A stretch of 64,000 nt of DNA from Bacteroidota bacterium (GTDB lineage: Bacteria > Bacteroidota > Bacteroidia > B-17B0 > Aurantibacillaceae): the NCBI GenBank assembly GCA_013297775.1, contig JAAFIL010000003.1, forward strand, positions 1 through 64,000, written 5' to 3'. A program made the translations under genes and the position numbers. Of this stretch, positions 1 through 8,673 are shown piece by piece. A model generated the notes under the pieces. The model did no database searches, had not been told where the DNA came from, and worked only from the letters and a program-made list of their open reading frames with translations. Numbering within the stretch: position 1 is the stretch's first letter; the number at the start of each line of letters is the position of its first letter.

Positions 1-178
1 TAACCTAAGAGGCTGTCTAGATTCTATTTATTTGGAATGTTATAGGGTATTTTTTTATCAGGCGAGGCGCGTTTTGCAGGCCATAGCAGAGCCGCTACGG
101 TCAAAAAACGCAACGAAGCATGGTGAAAAAAGACATATAACAAATATTTTAAATAGAATCTAGACAGCCTCTAGGTTA
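1..178. repeat. Long imperfect palindrome (family A)
   Basis: Bases 1-29 are the reverse complement of 151-178 except for one extra base. Inner arms also pair: GTTATAGGGTATTTTTTTAT matches the complement of the segment near 130-145. The centre carries a small hairpin with GGCCATAG and GCTACGGT arms. No ORF is inside. It may continue upstream of the window. A MITE-like or REP-like element, or a structured RNA, are possible readings. Confidence 0.75.
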
Positions 179-222
179 AATGTTTATTTAAAAACCTATT
201 TATTACTTATCTTTAAAGTCGT

Positions 223-1788
223 ATGAACAAGAATAAACTTTTAGTAGTTGTAACCTTATTTTGCCTGGCGTTGATAACGCTTATTGCTGTTCAGGCTTAT
301 TGGCTACACAACGATTTTACGGCTGCCGGCGAAGTATTTCGACAAAATGTAAATAGAGCTTTGGCTTCAACGGCTCAAAAACTCGAACGTTTAGATACAG
401 CCTATACTTCAAAACGTATCAAACGCCGAAAACAAATTATTAAATTACCAACTACTTTGCTATCGTCTCAATCAAAAAATCCAAATGTTTTTAAAGTATT
501 TCTATCCGAAGAACTAAGTAGCGACAGTAACGGAGTCTCTACAAACCGCCTCACAACCAAAGAATATTCGACCGACTCGTTGCCCTTTGCGCTTAATTTT
601 TTTCCATTCGATTTAAAAAGTAAAAGTACAATTGATAACATAGACAAGGTTAAGCGCGATATTGTAACCGTTAGCCCAAGCGGGAACGATATTTTCGATG
701 AAACGACCTCCATTAACTTTTATAAAGACTATAAACAAAAAGTAGATACAGCATTACTAGACTCCATTCTAAAACATGAATTAAAAGTAATTGGCATCAC
801 GGCAAAATATAATTATAGATTGTTTTTAGGTCAGGTTAACCGAAGCAAGCTAGACGATTTAGAACAAGATATAGAAACCGACTCGCTTGGTACAATTCAC
901 CGCATCTCTTTATCGCCAAGCAATGTATTTGTACAACCCGAGTTTCTCGAAATCAATTTTCCTAATCAATCTCGCGCAGTTTTTAAAACCATGTGGGCAC
1001 TACTCGTTGTTTCAATACTCGTAATTGGTATGTTAGTTTTTTCATTTTATTATACCATAGCCAGTAACTTTAAACAAAAAAAACTGTCAGAAATTAAAAA
1101 CGATTTCATTAGTAACATGACCCACGAGTTTAAAACACCCATCTCCACCATTTCATTAGCCAGCGAAATGTTAAGCGACCAATCTATATCACAAACACCC
1201 GAAAAACAACAACGTTATTTAAAAATGATACGCGATGAAAACAAACGTTTAAGCGTATTAGTCGAAAGTATTTTACAAACCAGTATTTTAGACAGAGGAG
1301 AGTTTAAATTAAAACCCGTAGAAGTAGATGTGCATGATATTATCAATACAGCCATCAATAACACCGCTTTAATCATTTCGCAACGTAATGGTAAAATAGA
1401 AACCCATTTAACAGCCAAACAATTTAAACTACAAGCCGACAAGGTTCATCTTACCAATATTATTTTTAATTTAATAGATAATGCCATTAAATACACCAAA
1501 GAGGCCCCACTAATTAGTATCAAAACCCGCAACACCGACGAAGTTATTATCATTAGTGTGAAAGATAATGGCATAGGCATCAGCAAAGAAAATCAACGAA
1601 AAATATTTGATAAGTTTTACCGAGTACCTACGGGCAATGTACATAATGTGAAAGGATTTGGATTGGGTTTATCGTATGTGCAAGTAGTAGTCGAAAAACA
1701 CGGCGGTACCATTAGCGTTAGTAGCGAACTGGGTAAAGGCAGCGCATTTGAATTGCGATTACCTTTTGTTTTAAATCAAAACGGTTAA
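223..1788 (+). CDS. Membrane sensor histidine kinase
   Basis: Predicted inner-membrane two-component kinase of 521 residues. A membrane segment at about residues 5-25 and another at 257-280 bracket a periplasmic sensor region with no recognised fold. The cytoplasmic part has the HisKA H-box SNMTHEFKTPIS (His301), the N-box LIDNAIKYT, the G1 box DNGIGI, the F-box FDKFYRV and the G2 box GFGLGLSYV, so all catalytic boxes are intact. Autophosphorylation on His301 is expected. No response regulator lies next to it inside the window: the upstream side is a palindromic repeat and the downstream gene is convergent, so the partner is upstream of the window or elsewhere. The signal is unknown. Confidence 0.93.
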   Translation: MNKNKLLVVVTLFCLALITLIAVQAYWLHNDFTAAGEVFRQNVNRALASTAQKLERLDTAYTSKRIKRRKQIIKLPTTLLSSQSKNPNVFKVFLSEELSSDSNGVSTNRLTTKEYSTDSLPFALNFFPFDLKSKSTIDNIDKVKRDIVTVSPSGNDIFDETTSINFYKDYKQKVDTALLDSILKHELKVIGITAKYNYRLFLGQVNRSKLDDLEQDIETDSLGTIHRISLSPSNVFVQPEFLEINFPNQSRAVFKTMWALLVVSILVIGMLVFSFYYTIASNFKQKKLSEIKNDFISNMTHEFKTPISTISLASEMLSDQSISQTPEKQQRYLKMIRDENKRLSVLVESILQTSILDRGEFKLKPVEVDVHDIINTAINNTALIISQRNGKIETHLTAKQFKLQADKVHLTNIIFNLIDNAIKYTKEAPLISIKTRNTDEVIIISVKDNGIGISKENQRKIFDKFYRVPTGNVHNVKGFGLGLSYVQVVVEKHGGTISVSSELGKGSAFELRLPFVLNQNG

Positions 1789-1883
1789 TACTACTATTTC
1801 ATGTAACTCTTCTTTTGTGAATTGGCATTCTATACTTATCGAATGTATAAGGAAACTAATTCTATCAAAAAAGAACTTCTTAA

Positions 1884-1900
1884 AATGAGTACTACTCATT
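1884..1900. terminator. Short dyad at convergent gene ends
   Basis: AATGAGTA and TACTCATT are perfect inverted arms around one base and overlap the stop codon of the minus-strand gene. It lies between convergent genes, so it could help termination in both directions. The stem is short and has no clear U-tract, hence low confidence. Confidence 0.3.
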
Positions 1901-3076
1901 AAAATCAATTAAATCTTGAATATCCTTTAACTTTAATTGATTGGTTTTTAAATTAGCTTTCCGAATTTCACTGTTAGGTAATATTAAATTATTATCACCA
2001 GGGTCTATGCCATTATTCAAATCTATAGCTTCGTATAAATTATAATTTTTGCCAATGCTTTTAGAGTTACCAAATTTTAAAACCAAACCCACATTTAAAA
2101 AACCTGTAGATCCAATATTTTGCTCGTAAAATGTTTTTCGTAAGGGCAAACGTTTATACTTTGCATTCGCACGCTCGCTGTATAAAGTGATGTTATTACG
2201 TCCGCTTACACCACCCGCCACATAAAAGGAAAAAAGATTGCTTACCGCCACGTCTAACCTAAAGCCAACTAATACCTCGTAGCGTGTAAAATGAAACTGC
2301 CGATCCGTTCTTCCAAAATAAACGGAGTCCACATTAGAAAATAAAAACATACCTCCTTGAGGTCTGGCAAAAGCGTTTAACTTAACCTTTGAAGAAACTG
2401 GTACTTGAAAATTAATATTTCTTGGAAATTGAAAACTAAAGTTAACGCCATCTAGTTTCCCGATGCGTATCCCAAAAAAAGGCATGTACAAACGGTTACC
2501 CCATAAAAAAGATTTGGTAACACCCACACGCAAATTAAACCGTTCGCTAAAAAGATGACTGTACAGTAAAGTGCTAGCTAAACGCCAGTAATTGGCTCCT
2601 TTTAAGGTATTATCGCTAGTAACAAAAGGCGAAAATTCTGCAAAAAAAAGTCCCTTTTTACCAGTGTTGTGAATAAGTCGAAAACCCAGTCCTATTTTTG
2701 TGAGTTGGTGTTGTTGCAAACCATCAAACTGCGGCTGAAGCAACATAAAATTACCCGTTAATAAATAATGTGTATTGTCGTTAATCGTACTGTCTCTATT
2801 AAAATTATTAATGGTAGCAATGGGTGTGTAAAAAGATAAATTATACTGTTTAACACCATAATTCTTTAAACGCTTACTAATGGCATCGGTATCCGATAAG
2901 GCTTGTTTAGGTTTGCTAAAGGCATCCCATACAATGGCTGTCTGAAAAAAATGTTTTGGTGTTTTTACTTTTAAGCTATCGTAAGCGATTTGCGCCGTTG
3001 AACTCACATAAAAAAAAAGAAGACCTAAACTAAAGAGCGGTCGAAAAAGCAAACGGTATTTGAGATAGGCACTCAC
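1892..3076 (-). CDS. Outer-membrane beta-barrel-like protein
   Basis: A 394-residue protein with an N-terminal hydrophobic signal (about residues 8-28, ending near STAQ). The remainder alternates short amphipathic strands and turns rich in aromatic residues, as in outer-membrane barrels such as the DUF6268-like group; that family name is a guess. It is the last gene of a four-gene operon (sigma factor, membrane anti-sigma candidate, periplasmic helical protein, this gene) and its start overlaps the preceding stop by 4 bases, which suggests translational coupling. A role as an envelope component controlled by the upstream ECF sigma factor is inferred from position only. Confidence 0.75.
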   Translation of the reverse strand: MSAYLKYRLLFRPLFSLGLLFFYVSSTAQIAYDSLKVKTPKHFFQTAIVWDAFSKPKQALSDTDAISKRLKNYGVKQYNLSFYTPIATINNFNRDSTINDNTHYLLTGNFMLLQPQFDGLQQHQLTKIGLGFRLIHNTGKKGLFFAEFSPFVTSDNTLKGANYWRLASTLLYSHLFSERFNLRVGVTKSFLWGNRLYMPFFGIRIGKLDGVNFSFQFPRNINFQVPVSSKVKLNAFARPQGGMFLFSNVDSVYFGRTDRQFHFTRYEVLVGFRLDVAVSNLFSFYVAGGVSGRNNITLYSERANAKYKRLPLRKTFYEQNIGSTGFLNVGLVLKFGNSKSIGKNYNLYEAIDLNNGIDPGDNNLILPNSEIRKANLKTNQLKLKDIQDLIDFNE

Positions 3077-3489
3077 TTGTTGTTAACGGCTTCTAAAACT
3101 TTACGTTTAAATTCAAATTCAGCTTGTTTAAGCATGGCTAATTTTTTAACACCGATAATTGCTTTTAATTTCTCATTAAAAAGTTTTTCTAAATCCAATT
3201 CGGCTTGCCGCGTTTGAATTTCTAAATTGATAATTTCCTTGGCGCGTTCTTCCGAAAAATCAGCTGGTAAATTATTCATCGCTTGCCTATAATTTTTACG
3301 GATAGCTTTTTCCTTATCCAAAAAATCGTTGTAAAGAGGCCAAAAACTTTTACTTTCAGCATCGTTTAAATTTAATTTCTGCGTAATATATTCCACCTTC
3401 AGAGCTTCAACCTTCGGATTCTGAGCCAATCCGTTTACCACCAGCATTTGCAGGAACAACCCAATAACTATGTAATACCATTTTTTCAT
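3073..3489 (-). CDS. Periplasmic Spy/CpxP-like sensor protein
   Basis: 138 residues from the ATG at 3489, which sits one base after the upstream stop; a longer frame to 3522 would overlap that gene and add a non-signal N-terminus. A signal peptide (about residues 1-20, ending near GLAQ) precedes a charged all-helical body with the LNDAESKSFWPLYNDFL segment. Small proteins of this type in Bacteroidota are often named sensor of ECF-type sigma factor and resemble CpxP/Spy. The operon position behind a sigma factor and a membrane protein fits a periplasmic stress-sensing or chaperone role (inference). Confidence 0.8.
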   Translation of the reverse strand: MKKWYYIVIGLFLQMLVVNGLAQNPKVEALKVEYITQKLNLNDAESKSFWPLYNDFLDKEKAIRKNYRQAMNNLPADFSEERAKEIINLEIQTRQAELDLEKLFNEKLKAIIGVKKLAMLKQAEFEFKRKVLEAVNNK

Positions 3490-3490
3490 G

Positions 3491-4213
3491 TTACAAATCA
3501 TCCATTGCATCATCGGCTGCATTTAAAAGAACCGAATCCGTTGTGGTGGATTTCGTATTTTTTAAATCTTCTTCCTTTAGTTTTTCTTCGAGTGCTTTCA
3601 CGTTTACTAAATCATATAAATGCTCCTCATCAACCGATTGCAAATCGTTACTTTCGAGAATATCCTTTTTATCTATACACGCTAAAGTCCCACAATCTTC
3701 TTTGGTATTTTTAGTAACCGATAACGATTGAAATAACCAAATACCCAAAGCCCAAACCAATAAAGCGGCTATGCTATAACTAATCCGTCGCGTCCATAAA
3801 CCAATAACCCTTGCCTCACGTGGCTTTAAACCCTCTGCCGTATGTTCAAAATAAGTATCAGGAACCGCAAACACATTGGCTTTAGGCAATCCATCCAAAT
3901 GTGGATAAATAACTGTTGCCGTTTCAAAATAATGAGGAGGAATTAAAAAACCACTTTCCTCACCAAACCGATTCGTCAAATGTGGGTAGGGCAATAATTC
4001 GGTTTGGATACGTTGGTGTTCAAAATAATGATCAGGAATACAAAAACCAGTTTCTTTTTGCAGCGCGCTTAAAAAAGGATAAACCTTGTGTTCTTCTAAC
4101 CAAACTAACTTATTTAAAATAGTTCCCGACGAATCTGAAAAATAATCCTGTGGCATCGAAAAGCCATTAGGAGTATCTGATTCTGAGTTCATATCGGGTA
4201 TATTTTTATCCAT
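3491..4213 (-). CDS. Single-span membrane protein, candidate anti-sigma factor
   Basis: 240 residues from the ATG at 4213; an upstream TTG at 4240 is also in frame but less likely. A single membrane span lies near residues 137-157 (IAALLVWALGIWLFQ). The cytoplasmic N-terminal half holds four copies of a short motif of the form F-x-[IMV]-P-x-x-YF (GFSMPQDYF, GFCIPDHYF, GFLIPPHYF, VFAVPDTYF), spaced at roughly 30-40 residues. It lies 32 bases behind an ECF sigma gene and just ahead of a periplasmic sensor-like gene, the usual place for an anti-sigma factor. No known anti-sigma domain was recognised, so the function is inferred from context and topology. Confidence 0.75.
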   Translation of the reverse strand: MDKNIPDMNSESDTPNGFSMPQDYFSDSSGTILNKLVWLEEHKVYPFLSALQKETGFCIPDHYFEHQRIQTELLPYPHLTNRFGEESGFLIPPHYFETATVIYPHLDGLPKANVFAVPDTYFEHTAEGLKPREARVIGLWTRRISYSIAALLVWALGIWLFQSLSVTKNTKEDCGTLACIDKKDILESNDLQSVDEEHLYDLVNVKALEEKLKEEDLKNTKSTTTDSVLLNAADDAMDDL

Positions 4214-4245
4214 TTTTAAATTAGACTTAGGTTTTAGCAATAGGT

Positions 4246-4797
4246 TTAATGATGAGTAACTAAAAATTCTTCTATTTTTTTAGCAGCAATATGGTAACTG
4301 GCTTTCAAAGCTCCTACCGAAGTTTCTAGTACCGCACTCATTTGCTCATAAGGCATCTCGTCATAATAGCGCATATTAAATACCAAACGTTGTTTTTCGG
4401 GCAATTCTAAAATAGCTTGTTGCAATTTTAACTGAATCGTATCGCCTTTAAAATAATGATCCGACTCTAAACTTTTACTCAATTGGTATTCTATAGGATG
4501 AATACTTTGCGTATTTTCTTTTTGCTTTTTCCTTAAAAATCCCAACGCCTCATTCGTCGCAATGCGGTAAAGCCAAGTAAAAAGCGCACTATCGCCTTTA
4601 AAATTTTCTAATCCCTTCCAAATCTTAATAAACGTATTTTGAAGCACATCATCCGTATCATCGTGGTCAATAACAATTTTTCGGATATGCCAATACAAAC
4701 GCTGTTGGTACTTACTAATAAGCAAACTCAACGCTTCGTTCCGCGTATCAATTTGCCCATAGAGGGTAATAATGTGTAAATCGTCTGCCTTAGCCAC
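4246..4797 (-). CDS. ECF-type RNA polymerase sigma factor
   Basis: 183 residues. Region 2 is visible in the segment with YWHIRKIVIDHDDTDDVLQN followed by TFIKIWKGLENFKGD and LFTWLYRIATNEALGFLRK. Region 4 is the C-terminal LPEKQRLVFNMRYYDEMPYE segment followed by the helix-turn-helix ending SVGALKASYHIAAKKIEEFL. This is a standard group 4 (ECF) sigma factor. The start is GTG at 4797; no ATG lies nearby in frame. It is the first gene of the operon running to 1892, so the downstream membrane protein is the likely antagonist. Autoregulation is common in this family but no promoter could be assigned. Confidence 0.93.
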   Translation of the reverse strand: MAKADDLHIITLYGQIDTRNEALSLLISKYQQRLYWHIRKIVIDHDDTDDVLQNTFIKIWKGLENFKGDSALFTWLYRIATNEALGFLRKKQKENTQSIHPIEYQLSKSLESDHYFKGDTIQLKLQQAILELPEKQRLVFNMRYYDEMPYEQMSAVLETSVGALKASYHIAAKKIEEFLVTHH

Positions 4798-4900
4798 AAA
4801 AAATTGATAAGTACTTATTTGATGCGTCCTAAGGTAAAAGGTTTAATGCGAACTAAAAAATAATTCTAAACAGCGCTAAGATTTAAAAATAATAGCTTTT

Positions 4901-5086
4901 GTTTAACCGTAAATACCCCGTTGAAATCGCAGTGAAAGACAAAAGCTGCAAAGATATTTGGAAGCGTAAGTTCGAGGACTGTAAGAATAGCTAACGCTAT
5001 TTTGAAAACTGTAAAACCGAGTATTTCTAATGGCTGCAGCACGTTTTGTTTTGTAATAGATTTCAACAGGCTATTTGCAGTTTAAC
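4901..5086. repeat. Imperfect palindrome, divergent family B member
   Basis: Arms 4901-4928 and 5059-5086 match in 23 of 28 positions when inverted. Inside the arms the text GAAATCGCAGTGAAAGACAA and GTAATAGATTTC closely match the two clear family B copies near 21.8 kb and 62.7 kb, and the middle holds AATAGCTAACGCTATT, a central hairpin. A 66-codon frame on the minus strand here is a by-product. Together with the next element it fills most of the gene-free stretch 4798-5469. Confidence 0.7.
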
Positions 5087-5200
5087 CCACATTTAAAAAA
5101 AGAACCTTTAGAATAAAAACTATAGCATACTTCCAAATATTTAATTTAAGAGTTCGCACATCAAACCTCCTCAATAAACTTTATTCAATTTCATTACTAG

Positions 5201-5428
5201 TTTTTGGGCGTGCCCCCTCTCGTTAATTTGATGTTATACACTAAAACAATAGCTTATTATTTACTTAAAACACGACACTTAAAATTTAAAACCGGGGTCG
5301 GGCTCTCGGCTTTAGTCGCTCTATTTTTTGTGGCATTGCTGCGGTTCCGGTGGCTCCCGGTGGTCGCCTCCTCACGCGCGCAATCGCCAACAAAAAATTG
5401 TCGCTCGCTATCGCCTCCATCCCTCACG
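5201..5428. repeat. GC-rich degenerate repeat (GGGCGTGCCCC to CCCTCACG)
   Basis: A patch with strikingly higher GC than its surroundings. It begins TTGGGCGTGCCCCCTC, passes GGGTCGGGCTCTCGGCTTTA with an inner inverted pair (CTATTTTTTGTGGCATTG versus CAATCGCCAACAAAAAATTG), and ends ATCCCTCACG. From memory, text of this pattern is scattered through many Bacteroidota genomes; this was not checked by search. Small ORFs on both strands in this patch are not credible genes. Confidence 0.45.
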
Positions 5429-5469
5429 AAAAAAGAGGAAACACTACACAAATGAATAACTCATAACAA

Positions 5470-5781
5470 TCAAGCCGACTTTAACAGCAAACGTTCAACA
5501 CGCTCGCCTTTTAAAACATGACGTTCAATAATTTCTTTTACATCTTCCACCTTTACACCCACGTAAAACGTTCCATCAGGATAAATAGCTACCGTTGGTC
5601 CAAAATCGCAAATACCCAAACACCCACTCTTGTTGGCGCGGGCATTTAACTTTACTGGTAAATCTTTTAATTGCTTTTTAAACTCAGTTGTTAGTGCCAA
5701 CCCGTGAGCCGCACCACAACTTAAACGCTCGGCACCCGTGCGTTCGTTGGTACAAACAAAAACATGAATATCATAAACCAT
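5470..5781 (-). CDS. Thioredoxin-like [2Fe-2S] ferredoxin
   Basis: 103 residues from the ATG at 5781 (a TTG two codons upstream is less likely). Four cysteines are arranged as in thioredoxin-fold [2Fe-2S] proteins: FVCTNER near residue 10, LSCGAAHG near 22, and SGCLGICDFGP near 53-61. The C-terminal half with YPDGTFYVGV is typical of the family. It probably carries electrons as a small soluble protein; the partner enzyme is unknown. It stands alone, divergent from the SDR gene 45 bases away. Confidence 0.88.
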   Translation of the reverse strand: MVYDIHVFVCTNERTGAERLSCGAAHGLALTTEFKKQLKDLPVKLNARANKSGCLGICDFGPTVAIYPDGTFYVGVKVEDVKEIIERHVLKGERVERLLLKSA

Positions 5782-5826
5782 AAACAAATTTACATTTATT
5801 TTGTATGATAAAGTAAATCCCTTTCT

Positions 5827-6732
5827 ATGGCTACAATTTTAATTACTGGCATTAGTGGTCTTTTAGGAACAGTCCTTGCCAAACACCTACAAGCCACAGG
5901 GCATACCATAAAAGGTTTAGGAAGAAAAAGCAGCACACAAAATGGCATTCAAATCTATAAATGGGATATTGACGCAGGCGAAATTGACGAACGTGCATTT
6001 ACCGATATAGATTACCTTATACACCTTGCCGGGGCTGGCATTGCCGATAAACCTTGGACCTTAGAACGCCAACGCGAAATTATCGAATCGCGCACCAAAG
6101 GCATGGAACTATTAACAAAAAAATTATTGCGGCAACCCAATACCCTAAAAGCCTTTATTGGTGCTAGTGCCATTGGTGCCTACGGCTTAAAAACACGTCA
6201 ACAACCTTACACCGAAACCGAACGTGAAACCGACGACTTCTTCGGAAAAACCTGTCAACTGTGGGAAGATAGCTACACGCCTTTTCAACACGCGGGCATA
6301 CGCACCGTAATTACCCGCATCGGCGTTGTGCTGGCTAAAGAAGGCGGTGCTTATATAAAAATGAAAGGCCCTTTTCGTTTTGGTTTGGGTTCGCCACTTG
6401 GCAGTGGTAAACAATACATGCCCTATATACACATTAACGATGTTGTAGCTGCTATGGATTGGGCACTTTTTAACGAACACGTAAATGGCACTTACAATTT
6501 AGTGGGCAGCGAACACGTTACCAATGCTGCATTTAGTAAAGCCTTGGCCAAATCTTTAAACAAACCTTTTTTTATGCCTGCTGTGCCAACTTTTATTTTA
6601 AAACTAATCTTAGGCGATATGCACCAAATGGTTACCGAAGGCAGCCCCGTTAGTAATGCTAAACTCATCCATGCCGGTTTCAAATTAAAATTTCCTAATT
6701 TAGAGGCTGCCTTAACCGATTTGGCGCACTAA
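5827..6732 (+). CDS. TIGR01777-type NAD-dependent epimerase/SDR
   Basis: 301 residues of the extended SDR fold. The N-terminal nucleotide-binding motif is ITGISGLLGTVLAKHL, the DxAG-type motif is YLIHLAGAGIADKPW, and the segment LKAFIGASAIGAYG matches the TIGR01777 / SDR39U1 group. The substrate of this conserved group is not established. First gene of a compact trio: the O-methyltransferase starts 3 bases after its stop and miaA follows directly. Confidence 0.88.
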   Translation: MATILITGISGLLGTVLAKHLQATGHTIKGLGRKSSTQNGIQIYKWDIDAGEIDERAFTDIDYLIHLAGAGIADKPWTLERQREIIESRTKGMELLTKKLLRQPNTLKAFIGASAIGAYGLKTRQQPYTETERETDDFFGKTCQLWEDSYTPFQHAGIRTVITRIGVVLAKEGGAYIKMKGPFRFGLGSPLGSGKQYMPYIHINDVVAAMDWALFNEHVNGTYNLVGSEHVTNAAFSKALAKSLNKPFFMPAVPTFILKLILGDMHQMVTEGSPVSNAKLIHAGFKLKFPNLEAALTDLAH

Positions 6733-6735
6733 ATT

Positions 6736-7377
6736 ATGGAGTTTATACCCGGCGAACTATTACACTACTGCGAACGTTACAGCGAAGCAGAACCCCCTTT
6801 ACTTTACGAATTAAATCGTCAAACGCATCTACGCACCACACAGCCACGCATGTTAAGTGGGCATTTACAAGGGCGTTTCCTCAGTTTTCTTTCGCACCTC
6901 ATTCGCCCTCATTTTATACTCGAAATAGGCACATTTACCGGCTACTCGGCACTGTGTTTGGCCGAGGGCTTGGCACCCAATGGCACTTTACTAACCATAG
7001 ATCCAAATGCCGAAACTAATGTATTAGCGCAATCTTTTTTTAACCGATCGCCCTACGCCGCTGCCATTCAGCTAAAAGAAGCCCAAGCGTTAGATACCAT
7101 ACCAAGCCTTACCAAACCCATTGATCTCGTTTTTATTGATGCCGATAAAAAAAATTACATCGCTTATTACAATGCCATTATTGATAAAGTGCGCCCTGGC
7201 GGATTAATTATTGCCGACAACGTGTTGTGGAGTGGCAAAGTAGTATTACCCGAATTAGAAATGGACACCGACACGCGCTTACTACATGCTTTCAATCAAC
7301 AACTAAAAAACGATGCGCGCGTAAAAAGTTTAGTTTTACCTATCAGAGACGGGTTAATGGTTGTGCAAAAACAGTAA
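6736..7377 (+). CDS. O-methyltransferase, class I SAM-dependent
   Basis: 213 residues, the normal length for the catechol/caffeoyl-CoA O-methyltransferase-like family 3. Motif I is LEIGTFTGYSALCLAEGL, the metal and SAM segment is VFIDADKKNYIAYY, and IIADNVLWSGKVV follows as in the family. It is a soluble enzyme using SAM and usually a divalent metal; the substrate is not predictable (small catechols, or tRNA wobble hydroxyuridine for the TrmR branch). It is followed by miaA after one base, so a tRNA-modification role would fit the context, but this is weak. Confidence 0.85.
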   Translation: MEFIPGELLHYCERYSEAEPPLLYELNRQTHLRTTQPRMLSGHLQGRFLSFLSHLIRPHFILEIGTFTGYSALCLAEGLAPNGTLLTIDPNAETNVLAQSFFNRSPYAAAIQLKEAQALDTIPSLTKPIDLVFIDADKKNYIAYYNAIIDKVRPGGLIIADNVLWSGKVVLPELEMDTDTRLLHAFNQQLKNDARVKSLVLPIRDGLMVVQKQ

Positions 7378-7378
7378 C

Positions 7379-8287
7379 ATGTTAAACCTTAACGGATATG
7401 ATGTAATTGTGGTATTAGGGCCAACCGCCAGTGGTAAAACACGTTTTGCCTGCGAATTGGCGGCAACACATAACGGCGAAATCATTAGTGCCGACTCGCG
7501 CCAGGTTTACAAACGTCTAAACATAGGAACCGGAAAAGATTTAGACAGTTATGTCGTTAACGGAAAATCCATTCCTTACCATTTGATAGATATTGTTGAA
7601 CCCGACGCTCCTTTTTTTTTGCACCACTATCAAGAACTTTTATTTAACAGTATTGCTAATATTCGCCGAAACGGTAAACTACCCATTGTTTGCGGCGGAA
7701 CTGGGCTATACTTGAGTGCCCTTTACAAAACTTACGAACTAACCGCTGTACCCGAAAACGAATCACTTCGTCGAACTTTACAAACCTTAAGCAAAGAAGA
7801 ATTGTTGAAACGCTTACATCAATTCCCAAAGCCACACACACAACATATAGATACACATTCGGTTAAACGAATTATTAGAGGAATTGAAGTAGCCACCTAT
7901 TTACAAAGCCACCCAACACCCCCTAAAATTTGGCCAACTTATAACATTAAGTATTTAGGCATTCACGTTTCTAAAGAGGTTCGCATAAAACGTATCCGCC
8001 AACGCTTGCAAGAACGCCTTAAACAAGGCTTAATACAGGAAGTAGAAGAACTACTAGCAAGCGGTGTGAGTCACCAACGTTTACAATTTTTAGGATTAGA
8101 ATACAAATACTTATCGCACTACCTATTAGACCAATACACAGAAACAGAATGTATCAACCTTTTAGAAACAGCCATCATTCAATACGCCAAACGCCAAATG
8201 ACTTGGTTTCGTAAAATGGAAAAAGAAATAAATTTAGAGTGGATAGAACCAATGACAAACACATCGCAGTCAAATTCTACAAGTTGA
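7379..8287 (+). CDS. miaA: tRNA dimethylallyltransferase
   Basis: 302 residues from the ATG at 7379, one base after the upstream stop; a longer frame from 7361 overlaps the preceding gene. The P-loop GPTASGKT is at residues 13-20, followed by IISADSRQVYKRLNIGTGKD, the hallmark of MiaA, and the C-terminal QYAKRQMTWFRKM motif. It transfers a dimethylallyl group to N6 of A37 in tRNAs that read UNN codons, the first step of ms2i6A synthesis. Third gene of a compact operon. Confidence 0.96.
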   Translation: MLNLNGYDVIVVLGPTASGKTRFACELAATHNGEIISADSRQVYKRLNIGTGKDLDSYVVNGKSIPYHLIDIVEPDAPFFLHHYQELLFNSIANIRRNGKLPIVCGGTGLYLSALYKTYELTAVPENESLRRTLQTLSKEELLKRLHQFPKPHTQHIDTHSVKRIIRGIEVATYLQSHPTPPKIWPTYNIKYLGIHVSKEVRIKRIRQRLQERLKQGLIQEVEELLASGVSHQRLQFLGLEYKYLSHYLLDQYTETECINLLETAIIQYAKRQMTWFRKMEKEINLEWIEPMTNTSQSNSTS

Positions 8288-8394
8288 AATATAAAAATTT
8301 AAAAGAAGGTTGTTCTGTAAAATAATACCACTACTTAGAATAAAATAGTTCAACGAACTTTTTGAACTTAATAGGGGTTATGTCGAGCGAGTTA

Positions 8395-8557
8395 TACCAA
8401 TATCGGTTCTAAAAGATACAAGTTGAACCAGAATTATTTTTCTTTTAGGCGACGAAAAAATTAAAGGCGTAGCAAGGCCTACGGGTATAATTTTTGAGGA
8501 AGTATAAGAGAAAAAGAAACTTGGGCAACGTATCTTTTAGAAATGGTGTTGGTATTA
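8395..8557. repeat. Imperfect palindrome, family C copy 1
   Basis: TACCAA plus TTCTAAAAGATAC on the left is matched by the inverted complement at the right end. The middle is TTAAAGGCGTAGCAAGGCCTACGGGTATAA, a strong hairpin (GGCGTAG / CTACGGG). Near-identical copies lie at 30354-30515 (opposite orientation) and 62231-62390. It occupies the centre of the gene-free stretch 8288-8673; short flanking arms (GTCGAGCGAGTTATA, TATAACGAGTCGAG) also pair roughly. Nothing else was seen in that stretch. Confidence 0.85.
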
Positions 8558-8673
8558 AATCTAACTGGATTAAAATATAACGAGTCGAGGTACAAAAGCT
8601 ATCAATGAATTAGAATTTCAATATAAACTAAACCACATCCAATGGAATTAGAACACACGCTTAAATGTTTACT

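Noticed and set aside
4866-5066. Minus-strand 66-codon frame
   Set aside because: It lies within the imperfect palindrome 4901-5086.
5204-5455. Frames of 64-83 codons on both strands
   Set aside because: They fall on the GC-rich degenerate repeat; composition is odd and no domain or signal is visible.
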